A stretch of 64,000 nt of DNA from Actinernus sp. WN-2022. Its lineage: Eukaryota; Cnidaria; Anthozoa; Actiniaria; Actinernidae. Below the pieces are notes generated by a model. That model worked only from the letters and a program-made list of their open reading frames with translations, was not told the origin of the DNA and did not search any database. Of the stretch, positions 7,622 through 22,600 are shown one piece after another. The stretch spans positions 14,206,095-14,270,094 of the forward strand of contig JAOWCC010000936.1 in assembly GCA_030867875.1 (NCBI GenBank), in the 5' to 3' direction. Position numbers and translations under genes: made by a program. Positions within the stretch are counted from its first letter, which is position 1. Every line of letters starts with the position of its first letter.

Positions 7622-10600
7622 CTATAAGCAAAGCGAGAGTATAAGTTACTTTCTTAAAGGAGTTATGTGATATTACTGCGCATGTGTGGAGTCCTCACTC
7701 GATTGGTGGCTGTTAATTGGCTACAAATATGTAAAGGGGCTATGTCATGTTATTGCGCATGTATGCTGCGTTACTGCGTCGCTCGATTGGTGGTTGATAA
7801 TTGACAACCAACTGTATATGTTAATATAGCTTTTAATATAACTTTTCAGTACTGTTTTATATGTTTTAACTGTTGTTATTATTCACTGAAAAACACTCTG
7901 GTGACGTAAGCTCCCTGGAAATATTATATTAAACAGCCGTCCCACAGTACTTGAATAAAAGTATTTTCAATTTTTATACAGTTTGTTAGCAATTCTTTAC
8001 ATATTTGCTTTGATTGTTACCATCATATGAGCATCGCTATAAATAACTGTGTCTGGCCCGGACAGCTAATAGAAATGTCTCTCACCATGACACAGACCCT
8101 TTAAACAATGTGGAAATAAATATCAACAATTTCAACAACAAATTTTAAATATCATGTGCGTAGTTTACAAAGCAAAGTTCTTCCATCGAAATGACGGCTG
8201 ATGCATTGGAAAGGAATTTAAATAGGTCTAGGTAAAACGTCCTAATTCAAAAATGCTAGAACGTAACAGTATTGAAAGACTGATCAATATTAGGGACTTT
8301 AAGATACCACGACGGCAACGTCGACGGCAATGCGGTGAAACAATGGACTTAATTACAAAATACAATAACTGCACGTGAAAATGCATGTAGCTGCATTCAT
8401 TTTAGCCGTTGTCTGCAAAAACACGACGTGAAACACTGGGCTTTACGTTCCGTAGAGAACGAGAACCTGAAAACGTAAATGGCACTGCTATTCGTTCGGC
8501 CTAAATGGAACTCTGTGCACATTCTATTTTTCGAAAACGTGGATGAGAAATGCAACTAAAGTCGAAGAAAAGAAACGACAATAAACAAATTATCGATAAC
8601 ACCATTTTTCACATCACTTCGTCGCCGCCGTCGCCGTCGTAGTATCTTAAAGTCCCTAATGTGATGCCTACGGAAGCCCTACGATTTAACGTCCTTATCC
8701 GAGAATCCGTGTAGGTCTAACCCTTTATATTTACAGTTCGAGAATTCAAATGTAGGCTGCACCTTCTACTCGATTATCTTAAGATCCGAAATGTTGGTCC
8801 GGCCAGGGGTTTGAATCCTCGACTGTACATCGGACCGGTACTCGACCACTGGGCTAACCAGAAGGTGATATTTCATACAACTGTGCAATTAAAGTACAAC
8901 ATATATCAGCGTACTTTAGAACAGATACCAAAATAAACGTTATTGTCATTATCATTTACTCACCGTGGACCGTTAGTTGAGCTGTGTGCTTTGCAGTCCC
9001 AGCCCTGCTTTGTGCAGTACATGTATAGTTTCCTTCGTAGGAAGCATTATTCTGGACCTTGTACACGAAGAGGTTTGTTCCCTGGATCATGTGTTTTGGA
9101 AGGCTACCGCCACTGAATGACCAAGCTATTTCAGGAGTTGGTACGCCGGATGCATTACAGCTGAAGAGTACATTCTTGTTCACGAGGACGACTTGATTAG
9201 ATGGCACGGCCTGGAACTCAGGGAGAACTGGACACAAAAATTACATTAAAGAAAATTTCAAAAATAAAAACTCGAAAGTATCATCGGTAACTTGATTCTA
9301 AGATTGTTGCGTTTAGCACAGCCACCTTTGCCAAATAAAACCTTGTAGTTACTAATCAAAATGACTGAAACCGTATGTCATAGAAGTAAGACATGATAAT
9401 TATTTTTAATAGAAGCTTAGGCAGAAGAAATACCAAAATCCTGTGTAAACAAAGCATTACAATATATATATATATATTATTAAAGCTTATATGGCGCTTA
9501 TAACAAATAGATCTAAGCGCTTTACATTGGTCATTAAAATTTACATATAAATCACAAAATATAAAATATTACATTGGTGTAATATTACATTGATCATAAA
9601 ATTTACATATTAATCATAAAATCTAAAATCTACAACTTCATATAAATAAATAAATAACAAAATATCACCACACCACATTATCAATTCATAATTCATCAAT
9701 TCAGACACATATACTTACAAAGCACTTCCACTGTGTTTGTCGCTATATGTGTTTTATTAAACACCACATTGCTGCTCGAACACGTGTAGTTTCCGGCTTC
9801 TCGATACGTCAGTCCAGCGACGCGAAGGTACAGACGGCTTGTAACGTTCCCCATTGGTTGAGCGCTATTACTGGAGACCAATTGTACAACTCGATGGGTA
9901 TCGTTATTGGTCAGAACGTTCACTTTTGTAATTTTGTTGCTACCAACTGTCCACTCCACTGAAGGATTTGGGTTACCGTTTCCATGGCAACTTATGCTGA
10001 TCTTTTGCTGTTTAACATAAGCACGAGTATATGGGGCCGCCACAGTTACCGTCGCGGGAACTAGAGAACAGAAAGGTAGCATGCATAGTTTGGTGATGAA
10101 TGGGCTTTTTGCAATCACGTGGTTGACCTGGATGGCAAACAAATCTGACTTCATTTATTTAAAGGCACTTGTACGAGATCAGTAGTGTTATTAGCAAAAC
10201 CTGTTTGTAAATTAAATGCAATTTTCCACCTCCAGTCGACTGTCCATCTTCCTAAAACAGCGTTTTATTATTTGTTTGTCATCCAGTGAAGCCTTTCTCA
10301 TGAGATAATGAGAGCAATTCATTGGTTATTTAAGTCATATATCAGCACGTGACTGTTAGCTGCAATAGGCCTATAGAGCAGCATTACAAAGAGTATCAAA
10401 CCTAGCCTAGTTCACAACAATAATTACAATAACTTACTGGATATGGGGTATATTGCAAAACGGATTTTGACTGCATTTTGACATCCTCGTGAAAATGTTG
10501 TAACAGTTTATATACTTCATTTGTTTTAAATATATATCTGTTTTTAGTTAATCATTCATTCAATTACAGGACACTTTTTTACGATTTACAACTTCAAATG

Positions 10601-13600
10601 AGCAAAACATATAATTTATCTTTCAGATATTTATTTTGTAATTAACTGAATTTCTTATTGCATCAATTGCTTATACAATACAGCTATTTCAATTAATGTT
10701 GTCTGGGAGATAGAGAGTAGGAAATTAGGGAATAGTGTATTAGGAAACAAGGCATTGGGGTATTCCCAGATCGAAATGAATTATGGTTATGAGTTATACG
10801 ACCTGGCCGGCTTAGTCTACTTACCTTAAGGTTTATTTACCCATTTCTAGTCTCTACACAGCCTTATTCCCTAATGCCATATTCCCTAATACCCTATTTC
10901 TTAATGCCATATTTTATATCTCTCAGACAACATTAATTGAAATAGTTGTATATGTATTTTTGGTTTAACGATGTTCTACGTGGCTTTCATACAAAACGTA
11001 TTCAAAACAAGAACTAAAATCTTACCCTGGACATCCATCGTTATTGTACGTGTGGCATTACCAGCTCTGCTGTATGCGAAGCACTGATAAATCCCGGTAT
11101 CATCAAACTGAGCTTGGTAAATCACTAGAGTTCTATTCTTTTGATAGAATGTTGCCTTTGGAATGGAGTCCAAGCTATCTTTGGTCCAAGAGATGCGAGG
11201 CAAAGGATCTCCTTCTACGACACACGTTACATTGATTGCCATTCCTGCCTGCACTATATTGTTTCCCAGAATATTGATGATTCTTGGTCTGACTGTTGGT
11301 TGGTGGGAAGCACAATAGAAACAATTCATTAAAACAGGGAACGAAGTAAGTACCGAGATTGTGGGACAATGTCAGTAACCCTGCCTCCCACTTCTTCGAG
11401 GAAATCAAAATATAAAGGCAAACAAAGTGCAAGTAAGTGAAACTCAAAACAAACCAAAAACATAAAACATAAACTTAAAGTGTATAATTTTTGTTATCTT
11501 TATGATCGATTCTACATCAAGTAAATCGTTGAATGGTAAGATTAATCTGTTAGGGATCTTGAGGCTTAACAATATATTAAAATTAAAAACTGGAGTCCTA
11601 GCTTATAAAATTGTTTATGATAAACAGAATATTCCATTGGTATTGCAAAATGTCCTTGTCCCAGTTTCTCAAATCTACAGTTATGATACTAGATATTCCT
11701 CAATAGATAATCTGTACAGACCAACAATAAGAACAAACTATGGTCTATTTTCATTTCGATATTTTGCCACTAGAGTATGGGAAGAAATTCCACTCAACAT
11801 TAAACAATTGGGAAGATGGAAATTTAAGAAAGACTACAAAAACATTTTGTTAGAAAATCAAACATAGAATTCCTTCTTTTTTTCCCTATTCTACCCTTCT
11901 ACTGATTGCCATTATGCCGAATTGCCAACATGCTGCTTGCTCTGAATTTTCTTAGACAATTATTTCACATAATTTATATTACTATTTCTTGATGTCGCAG
12001 AGGCCAACTCGAAAGCTTTGCTACTTTGGCCTCTGTACACTCATATTAAATATATTTTTTCTCTCTACCTATAGTCTCTAGTTAGTCTAAGTTACATTGT
12101 TAGAATATCTCCTGGAAAAGGGTAAGAATAAATTGGAATTGAATTGAATTGATTTGAATGTTATACTTTATATTTCGAATATGCCAATGCCGTAACGTCA
12201 AACAGGGAATATTTTTAAGCAAAAACTTGGTGGTATAGACATAAATGACCTTTTATAAACATCTATGTTATATATATATATATATGAAGCTTATATCAGT
12301 GATTTTATCAAATATTTTGTCTAAATCAGATCTAGAAGTAAATTTCATTCACAAGGAAAATTAAATGACACTAAATTCCCTGTTTGACGACACGTCCTTA
12401 TTCGAAATATAAACCTTTATTAATAACTCTTCAAAAACTCATGAATAATTAATGAGCATTTTGTCCAATCAGATGAAGCAAATCAGTCACATGCATGCTC
12501 CTTTATACCTGATAAAATCTCATCATTCTAAAAGGCCCGCGGAGGGATTTGAATTCTGTCCCAGGGGGAAACTGGGTTAATGATTGAGACAATGGAATTT
12601 CTATTGATGTTTCAGCTTTCTCATTGAATTGCTAATTAGGATGAACGTTTTATATAAAGAATACTAATGAACATGAAATTTTATATAAAGTTTCATCCTA
12701 ATTAAGAATTCACTGATAAAGACCCAAAGATAGCAAAAAGTACAAGGGACATAAGGTACCTAGATAATAAATTTTGCACTAAATTTACTGATATCAGCAG
12801 ACTACCGAGATACACAGATAATATTTTTAAAATGAAGTTATCCAACTTGTTTACCGAGCCACTGTTAAGTTCCAATTATTAAACCAAACTCAAATCCGTA
12901 AAATAATAAAAATGTGCATTAAACTTACATATTTTGTGCCGGAGTCAAAAATTTAGAGTCTACCGTCATGTCAGTCACATCGCTTTCCAAGTCTTGAACT
13001 TTATCGAGGTAAACCACGACACCAAATCCTTCACGTGCAGGTACATTGTACTTCTTGCATTGCGAAACGCCGCTTCAAACAACATAGTATGGTAATTTCT
13101 TCATGTCATTCCCTTGAGATGTTTGTAATTGCAGGCGGTGATTACTCGAATATTTTGCATGGCGTTGTGAATACAAAGGTTCAATGGTTCTTTAAGTAAC
13201 CATTCCCTTGAGATGTGCGTCTTTCTTTCATTGCATTCTTAAAGCGTTTTTGAAGCCGTTTAAAACACTCACAGCACGTGTTTTATCAAGTCTAAAATGT
13301 CTCGGGCTTCGCCTTCGAATTTTTAAACTTGATAAAACACTGCTGTTCGTGTTTTAAACAGTACATAGATGCAACACTCAAATTAAGAAATATGTTACTA
13401 TTCAACTATTTACTTGATGTAGAATCGATTTCAAAGATAAAGCAATTGGGCTCATATGCACTGTAAAAAACAAAAATGCTTTTAGTAAAAATAACAGGAC
13501 TTGATACATATGAGCCTTTCTTACGATACCTATATGAACGTATTAAATAATAACATAAAAAAACACGTCCACTAAACCACAACTCAACAGTTTTGATTTA

Positions 13601-16600
13601 TAAATCATAAGAGGTGCAAAGATCCTCTCTGATACATTACTCACACTTTCGCATAGGTAAATTTGGGATTAATTCGAACGAGTGTTTTTTTTTAAAAGAG
13701 TATCAAATTGCGTGAGCCCGTAGGTTGAGCTCTTAAAAAAAACTCATTAGTTTAAATTAATCCAAAATTTCACTCGAAACCGTATGGTTTATTGTTGATT
13801 ATGTGCTCAACAAATTTACTTGAATCTACGGACAATCTTCGGAAATATCAGAAAAATCAAAGCACCAGTTGTATAAAGTCATGTCAGTAATGCTGCAGCA
13901 TCTGAAATCTTAATGTTTGGGATTATAAAATGAATTGACAGTATTTTTATGGTAACAACAGCGCAGCAAAGTCTGTTTTAAGAGCGACTGCCTGTAAATA
14001 TCGAGAATCGCGGGACAACGGTGAAATTTCGGAATCCTTCATATTTTGCCAGAACATACCCTTGGGTGAACTGTTTTAGGAAATCATATCAAAAAGTTCC
14101 AGCGCTTTTTTAATTTGGCGATTTTTACAAAAGATTGAAAATACGGCCCCAGAGCGGTTTTCGGCTTATCGAAACGACCGAATCATCACGCAACAACAAA
14201 GAGCTAGGGAAGTCTTATAAAAACTCCAATGGAATCATACTTCACACACGTATTAAAACAACTCTTTGACCTCAACATCCAGTAAGAATATATTCCGATA
14301 GTGTAATTTATTCTTTTTTTCTCCGCCTTTTTAAACATGCATATTTTGGATGCCAAAACATAAGACAAAATAATGGCCAAGTTTGACAGCCCTAAGCGAC
14401 TCCTGGTATATGATTTTTTTAAATAAAAACTACACGGCATGAAAGCTTGGTTATTCTAGTTTAATCTAGCAAAGTGCCAACTTTGGAATCCAAACGCTTC
14501 CCCTCGGCAAAATAAAACGACCATGTACTGTAAGAGAGACGATTTAACCTCTAATTTTACAGTGCTTATCATAAACACCCATTCAAAAAATAAACAAACG
14601 TCCAAAATCACTTTTCAACTACTCTTAGCTGGTCTTTTAAAGCTCTGAAAGTGAAATGTTACCTTTTGTACCTTTTTATCAGTCGAGATTTTGAGCCTGA
14701 GAGTCGTTAATTGAATGGTAGCTATATATAGATTCCCGTGCGAATCCGATCAAACATTGAAACAACAACAGCGTTGTTCCAGTCATCGAATTGGCCGAAA
14801 TTCACCAGGCTGTGCTCATTAAATGCCTACACTTACATCGGAAGTACATTCTATACGACAAATATATCAGATCCTGCAGTTATTTCTGAAGCCAAACGAA
14901 GACATTTTCATTCTCAAAGATCTGACCTGTCACCTATCACTAACGCTAGCGAAGCGCCGGCTCAACAAATACAACTCTAGTTTACAAGTCATGTTATGAG
15001 AACTAAAATAAATTCCTGCACCTTCTTTATAAGCCAATAGAAAGCTTAATTCAGACACTTGGAGATAAACTACTGACTCAACTCTGCATGATAACGATTC
15101 CCCTAAACCTGTCTAAAATAGCCCGGTAAATATCGAATGATGATCATAAACAACTGAGCTGAAAATATACTACTCACCGACAAGAAGGCCCATTTCCACC
15201 ACTTTTATTTATCCACCCGGACTATCCATTGTGGTGAGGGTCCTAAACGCCAGGCTAAACGATATGCAATAACTTTGTAGTGAGTGATCAAGGTGAACAT
15301 AACTGATGAAATGTGACACTACTGGATGTAACGCAACTCGTGCAGCCCCGTTACCAGCATAAATTAAATACTTTCTGTGTGGAGAATAACGTGAACTTCG
15401 TATCCTATTATCGTAATTTTTCATGTATGAATTCTAGCCGAAGCAAAAAAAATTTAAACCACAACAAATATTTCAAATTAGTTTTCTGTTTAGGCCATCC
15501 CAATAGAATGTTTCATTTCCCATCGCCCGACCGACCCAAGTTTTTTTGGAAAAGTAAAAAAAAAAATGCAAAGCTCGACACCGACCCAATTTTTTGGATA
15601 AGTAAAAAAAATGGTATTGAAGCCCCCTTGAAAACCACTAACAATGCATTATAACAGGAGCCCATTACTAGTAGTATAAGCATGGCCTAGGAAAAGAAAT
15701 TTGCGCCGGGCAGAATTGCTGGAAAAAAAATCATGCACACAGATAGTCCCTAGCCTCCTCCGCAGGCAACTCCTATATGTTTCAGGCTTCGCCGGAAGCC
15801 AATCCGAGCGGCGAAGCCGCGAGGGGACATTTGTTTCATCCTCAGACCCTTGCTCGTCTCTCTTATACAACAGGAAGCTCGCCGGTTTCACATCTTTTTT
15901 TTAATTAGGAGTTGCCTGCGGAGGAAGCTAGATAGGCCCAAGTCCCATGGTGGCTCTGTTATGCGCTCAAAATGAAAGAAATAGCATTTCTGAGACATTA
16001 AAAAATATTTTTTTCGGGACATAGCTGATGGACGTCAAGGTTTCACCACTGTGCCGTATTATGTTTGGTAGGGAGGGGGGTCAGATATTATACTTTGGTT
16101 CCATATCCAAATGCTCCGACGACCCCCTACTAGCTTCCCCTACCAGCCATACCCCCCAACTGTTCAAATCGTATGCACATATTATCGCATCTACTATGCA
16201 TTCGATTGTACCAGCAAGTGCAGGGAAATACGCATCCGAGAACCAGAAATTCAAAATTTTCCCCAGCCCGCCTAGAAACTCGGTCCTCAGCTGGGCGTCG
16301 GATGTAGCTACTCCCAGTACTAGGAAAGTGCGAGGGGAATACGTCGAGGTCCAGGGGGAACGAATCTCTCATACATGGGTCTCATGCCAATGGTAATTAT
16401 ACATGAGTCTCATGCCAATGGTAGTTGTTGAAATATATTTGACATTAACAGGACACAGCTTGGTTATTTTAGGAAATACACCCGATTTGTGCTAAGGAGT
16501 GCATGCTTTAGTTATATAACGATGATCTGAGGACCCAGAGGATACATACAATGGGTAACAACTAACGAGGGTAGCCTTCCAGGTCGATATAAAAATAACT

Positions 16601-19600
16601 CAAATCACGTGTTGTGAAACTAAAAATAGATTTCAAATAGTTATCATGGGGCATGGGGATTCGCTACCTCATCCTCTCTTGGTTCAGGGGATTATATAAG
16701 GGTTATCGATCTGGAGCGAAGAGGTATGGGATTTATTCACCGAGGGTTTCGCCCAAGCAAGGGCGACACCCGGGGTGAATCAGCTCCGCTTATTTTTCAC
16801 GTGGCTCGTTTTTCTTTGTACCAGTTTCGGGGGAATATATCGCGAAACCCCCGCTCAGTTCCAAGGCAGAGGGAATCTCGCAACATATTCCCCTGGACAT
16901 ATTCTCCTGGACATATTCCCCCCAACTTATTCCCCTCACTTTCTTTCATACTAAGTTCTACTTACTCTTTACTTACAGAGAAGTAAATAATTATTTAATG
17001 GAACATGGAAAACAAGGCATGTGTCCTGAGCGGATCTCTTGGTTTAATACTAGCCTGCTATCCCATCCACTACACCATAAGCTTCATTGGTTGAAAGAAC
17101 CGAGAGAAAAAAATTGTGATAAGCTCTATTGTGTCAGCTTTGCCATAGTCCTTGCACTTCGTATTCTATGAACGGGAATTTTATGCAAAAATATTTCGTG
17201 CAACGAAATGAACCTCGCCATTGTGAGGAATTAGCATTTATCTGCCTTTCACTCGGGGTTATGAGATTATTCACCTCGAGTGCTGCCCTCAAGCGGAACC
17301 CTAGGTGAATAAATCAGCCATACCCCTCGATCGAGGCCGATACCCCTTTTACAAACCGATAACCCGAGCTGAAGCCAATAAAATGCATATTTTTTTCACT
17401 GGCGAGGTTTTGTCCGTTATCAGTTGTACGAAATAACTAAAATTACTGTTCACAAATCTTCTCATTGTTTCTTTTTTCTCGTTGCTTGTAGCGTAGTGGA
17501 TAGGACTAGTTGTGGATTGACAATAGGCCCTTTGCAGGACCTGGTCACGTGACCTTCTTAGTCTGTCAATCAAAAACAAGTTGGCGCTAGAACAACATGA
17601 ATGCCAGAAATGGAAAGAGCAAGCCAAAATTAGCCAAAAGAGCAAGCCAAAATTAGCCAAAAGCCCAAGTTTTAGGTTCATATCTTTAAAGTGCCTATCA
17701 CCCTTTTGCAATTTTGATAGCTTATGAACCTCCGAAAAGTTTTGAGTACTTCTGTGAAGAAAGTTTTTGTTTGCAGAGAATACTCAATGTTCTACGCTTG
17801 TTTGAAATCGTGTAAATGTGACCTTTCCTGACCCATGACCGCGTAAGTAAAAGCCTGGGTTGAAACCTGGGTAGACGTCATCTTGACGTCATATAATTAA
17901 TTCGGCTTTGCAATCATTTGAAGAAATACTTAACATGTTGACTAAAATATTGTTTTTCTTTACTAACAACTCAAAACCTGTGTATATTTTCTATGCATCG
18001 ATGTTGTTGTGATAAAAAGGCGCCATGGAGAATAATGCATTAATGAGATGACGTCTACCCAGGTTTCGACCCAGGCTTTTACTTACACGGTGATGGGTCA
18101 GGAAAGGTCACATTTACACGATTTCAAACAAGCGTAGGACATAAAGTATTCACTTTAAACCAAAACTTTCTTCACAGAATTACTCAAAACTTTTCGGAGG
18201 TTCATAAGCTATCAAAATTGCAAAATGGTGATAGGCACTTTAAAACTGAAGGAATGGCATTGTTTTGAAAACTTTATAATTTAGCTTAATTTAGGCACGG
18301 CTTGCCAGTCAGCAAAGATATCCTTACAAACCGAGAGTTTTTTTCAAAAAATTGCCATTCCTTCAGTTTTAAAGATATGAACCTAAAACTTGTAATTTTT
18401 CTACTTATCCAAAAAATTGGGTCGGTGTCAAGCTTTTTTTTTTTTTTTTTTACTTTTCCAAAAACAATTTGGGTCGGTCGGACGATGGGAAATGAAACAT
18501 TCTATTGGGATGGCCTAATTTGAAATATTTGTTGTAGTTGTATTTTTTTTTGCTTCGGCTAGAATTGAAACATGAAACACAGAAAGTATTTAATTTATGC
18601 GGGTAACGGGGCTGCACGAGTTGCGTTACATTCCAGTAGTATCACATTTAATTATGTTCACCATTTTGAAAAAAATTCGATCAAGTTTAGGACCCTCGGG
18701 CAGTTAACTTCTTTTCAAATACTGAGTACCAAATTGGATAGTCCGGGTGGATAAATAAAAGTGGTGGAAATGGGCCTTCTTGTCGGTGAGTAGCATATTT
18801 TCAGCTCAGTTCTTTGGTATCATGATTATACTTACAGGGCTATTATAGACAGGTTTAGAGGAAATCGTTATCATGCAGAGTTGAGTCAGTAGATTATCTC
18901 CATGTATCTGAATTAAGCTTTCTATTGGCTTATAAAGAAGGTGCAGGAATTTATTTTAGTTCTCATAACATGACTTGTAAACTAGAGTTGTATTCGTTGA
19001 GTCGGCGCTTCGCTAGCGTTACTGATAGGTGACAGGTCAGATCTTTGAGAATGAAAATTTCTTCGTTTGGCTTCAGAAATAACTGCAGAATATGATATAT
19101 TTGTCGTTTAGAATGTACTTCCGATGTAAGTGTAGGCATTTAATGAGCACAGCCTGGTGAATTTCGGCCAATTCGATGACTGGAACAACGCTGTTGTTGT
19201 TCCAATGTTTGATCGGATTCGCACGGGAATATATATATAGCTACCATTCAATTAACGGCTCTCAGGCTCAAAATCTCGACTGATAAAAAGGTACAAAAGG
19301 TAACATTTCACTTTCAGAGCTTTAAAAGACCAGCTAAGAGTAGTTGAAAAGTGATTTTGGACGTTTGTTTATTTTTTGAATGGGTGTTTATGATAAGCAC
19401 TGTAAAATTAGAGGTTAAATCGTCTCTCTTACAGTACATGGTCGTTTTATTTTGCCGAGGGGAAGCGTTTGGATTCCAAAGTTGGCACTTTGCTAGATTA
19501 AACTAGAATAACCAAGCTTTCATGCCGTGTAGTTTTTATTTAAAAAAATCATATACCAGGAGTCGCTTAGGGCTGTCAAACTTGGCCATTATTTTGTCTT

Positions 19601-22600
19601 ATGTTTTGGCATCCAAAATATGCATGTTTAAAAAGGCGGAGAAAAAAGAATAAATTACACTATCGGAATATATTCTTGCTGGTGTTGAGGTCAAAGAGTT
19701 GTTTTAATACGTGTGTGAAGTATGATTCCATTGGAGTTTTTATAAGACTTCCCTAGGTCTTTGTTGTTGCGTGATGATTCGGTCGTTTCGACAAGCCGAA
19801 AACCGCTCTGGGGCCGTATTTTCAATCTTTTGTAAAAATCGCCAAATTAAAAAAGCGCTGGAACTTTTTGATATGATTTCCTAAAACAGTTCACCCAAAG
19901 GTATGTTCTGGCAAAATATGAAGGATTCCGAAATTTCACCGTTGTCCCGCGATTCTCGATATTTACAGGCAGTCGCTCTTAAGCATTCGGAAATATCCGA
20001 CAAGACAAAAATATATTCTACCAAAACAGAACTGTGAACAAATTTACGCACTTCGATTTCACTCTGAAGATTTTGTTTGCTATTTAGATATAGTTAAATT
20101 CCTGATTTTGAGTGTAATTACAGCCAAACAGTGCAATTTGGAATTAATTGTATTGATATCAGCCAATCAGAGTCGAGACATTTTGTTGAGTATAATATAT
20201 ATTATACTGTTGCAAAAATTCTGACATATATCCATATATAAATTAATTAACTATCATTATGGGATACCTCTACTTATATCTTTTTCAGGAGGCCATGATG
20301 ATTGGCAACTTGAAAACAATATGCAAATTGCTGTTTATCTATACTAGCATTGAAAATTTTCTTAATTGCAACATTTGATTTGATTGTTTTCATACAAAGT
20401 AGAGAGTTCGCATTAGTAAACTTCATTTAGATTATACAAAGTGCACGTCATTCGAACCAAATTTCAATAAAGGGACATTGACACATTTCAATTAAGGAAC
20501 ATATTCGACAATAATCGAATCCATAATAAAGCAATACAATTTTCAATCATATGAACTGTACAACTCACGCATTTCATCCAAATTATGCAACTAACACGAC
20601 CAATGCAAAATTATATACAAACAATTTAACCAGTACAATTAGTGTATAAATCATTTCGATCATACAAACTTTGGAAGTCATGCAAAGCAGATAATCAGTA
20701 AAATCAACTTAAATCATACAATCATTCGTGTTATTCAATTCATGCTAATCGTGCAGATCAGATTATTTGTGCATACAAAAATCGCTTCAATCATACAAAG
20801 CAGATAATCAATAAAATCAACTTAAATCATACAATTATTTGTGTTATTCAATTCTGGCTAATCATATAGATCAGATTATTTGTGCATGCAAAAATCATTT
20901 CAATCATACAAAGCAGATAATCAGTAAAATCAACTTAAATCATACAATTATTTGTGTTATTCAATTCTGGCTAATCATATAGATCAGATTATGAGCAATT
21001 ATTGGATGACGTTGAGCATGATATCGAAGATTATCAAAACAGAGGTCTGTGTTATCTGCGAAAGTCGTAAATGAAGCTAAATGAAACTCAGCCTTCGGCT
21101 TCGGCTGATAACACAGACCGAGGTCTTGATAATTTTCTCTATCATACGAAAACCGAATTCAATAATTATTTTGTTATACATTTTAATCAAACATTTTAGC
21201 AAAAGAAAGCTAGCGAAAACGAAGCTAAATGAAACGCCGTAAATTGGTTTGTTTACGATTGAATTTCAAGATGTTTAGCTGTGTGTTCTCAGCCAATCAG
21301 AATTGAGATAGTGAATGAAATGTATAATAATGAGTAAATACAATTATTCGTGTTATTCAATTTGGGTTCCCCACACTGACCAAATTATTTGTGCATGCAA
21401 AAATAATTTCAATAATACAAATTATTCAGGTCATACAAAGCAGATAATTAGTAAAATCAACTAAATCATACAATTATTGGTGTTATACAATTCAGGCTAT
21501 AATCATACAGATCAGATTATTTGTGCACGAAAAAATAATTTAAATTATACAAATTATTCAGATCATTCAAAGCAGATAATCAGCGAAATCAACTTAAATC
21601 GTATAATTATTCGTGTTATCCAATTCAGGCTAATCATACAGATACATACATATTTTATTGTCATTCCCCTCGGTGCTTTTCAATAACAGATGAGATTATT
21701 ACTAAATGCAAAACTTATTTCTATAATACAAAGCAGTTACTCAGTAAAAACAACTTAATCATGCAGTTATTCGTGTTATTCAATTCAGACTAATCATACA
21801 GATCAGATTATGTCTGCATGCAAATATAATTTCAATCATGCAAAGCAGATAATCAGTAAATCAACGTAAATCAGAATTATTCATGGTATTCAATTCGATC
21901 AGGCTAATCATAGAGATCAGATTATTTGTGAAAGTAACATTATTTAAAATCATACAGAGTAATATTCAAATCGTATAAGGTAGAAACTCTTCCACGAGTA
22001 AGATTTTGAGAGCGCATGTACAGACGGCAACTCACTGTCGACAGTTAGTGTAGCTGTATGGCTGGAGGTGCCTGCTCGACTGCTCGCTGTACACGTGTAA
22101 TTCCCTTCATACGTGTTATTATTCTTGACGTTTGTAATGATCAGTCTCCCATCCTTTATTAAGTGCGGTACCAGGATCTGTCCTCCATTAAATGTCCACG
22201 TGATAGTTGGCGATGGGACTCCAGATGCCACACACAGGAAGGTGACATTACTTCCGCCTATCACAACTTGATTGATAGGTGAAGTGACAAATTCGGGTTC
22301 AACTACAAGTGAAGGAGATTGCAATGGAATTGAAAAAGATACAATCATATCAATGCAACAATAACGCAACAGATTTTTCCTCGTTAAATGACGGCCAATA
22401 AACACAATCCTATGCCCTCGGTGATACAATAGCGAAACACCAAAAAAACACTACAGATCGTTTGAACAAATGCGCGAACCGAACGTTTTTCAGATAATTG
22501 GAGAGCCTAACATATGCTGCACATTCCTTCCCGTTGCGGTTAGCAAATCGTTATCTATTTTTTAGTTAATTGGTAAAACTCAGTAATTTATTTCCCAATC

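Larger units (their letters stand above)
13978..19982. mobile_element. 6-kb TTAA-bounded element with 1.6-kb inverted repeats
   Basis: The left arm (13978-~15608) and right arm (~18398-19982) are inverted copies of about 1.6 kb with few differences. Both outer ends read TTAA followed by GAGCGACTGCCTGTAAATAT, so TTAA may be the target duplication, as for piggyBac- or Kolobok-type elements. No transposase frame is visible in the arms or the 2.8-kb centre, so the unit is non-autonomous or a foldback. The centre carries a nested TTAA MITE and a smaller inverted repeat. Confidence 0.8.

Noticed and set aside
14204..16396. Short open frames inside the 6-kb inverted repeat (for example 14738-14980, 15313-15654, 16028-16396)
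   Set aside because: None has a recognisable transposase or other domain, and those in the arms are not evidently preserved in the opposite arm.
20640..21945. CRISPR-like array of regular repeats
   Set aside because: The ~113-bp units are degenerate along their whole length with no unique spacers; this is a minisatellite in animal DNA.
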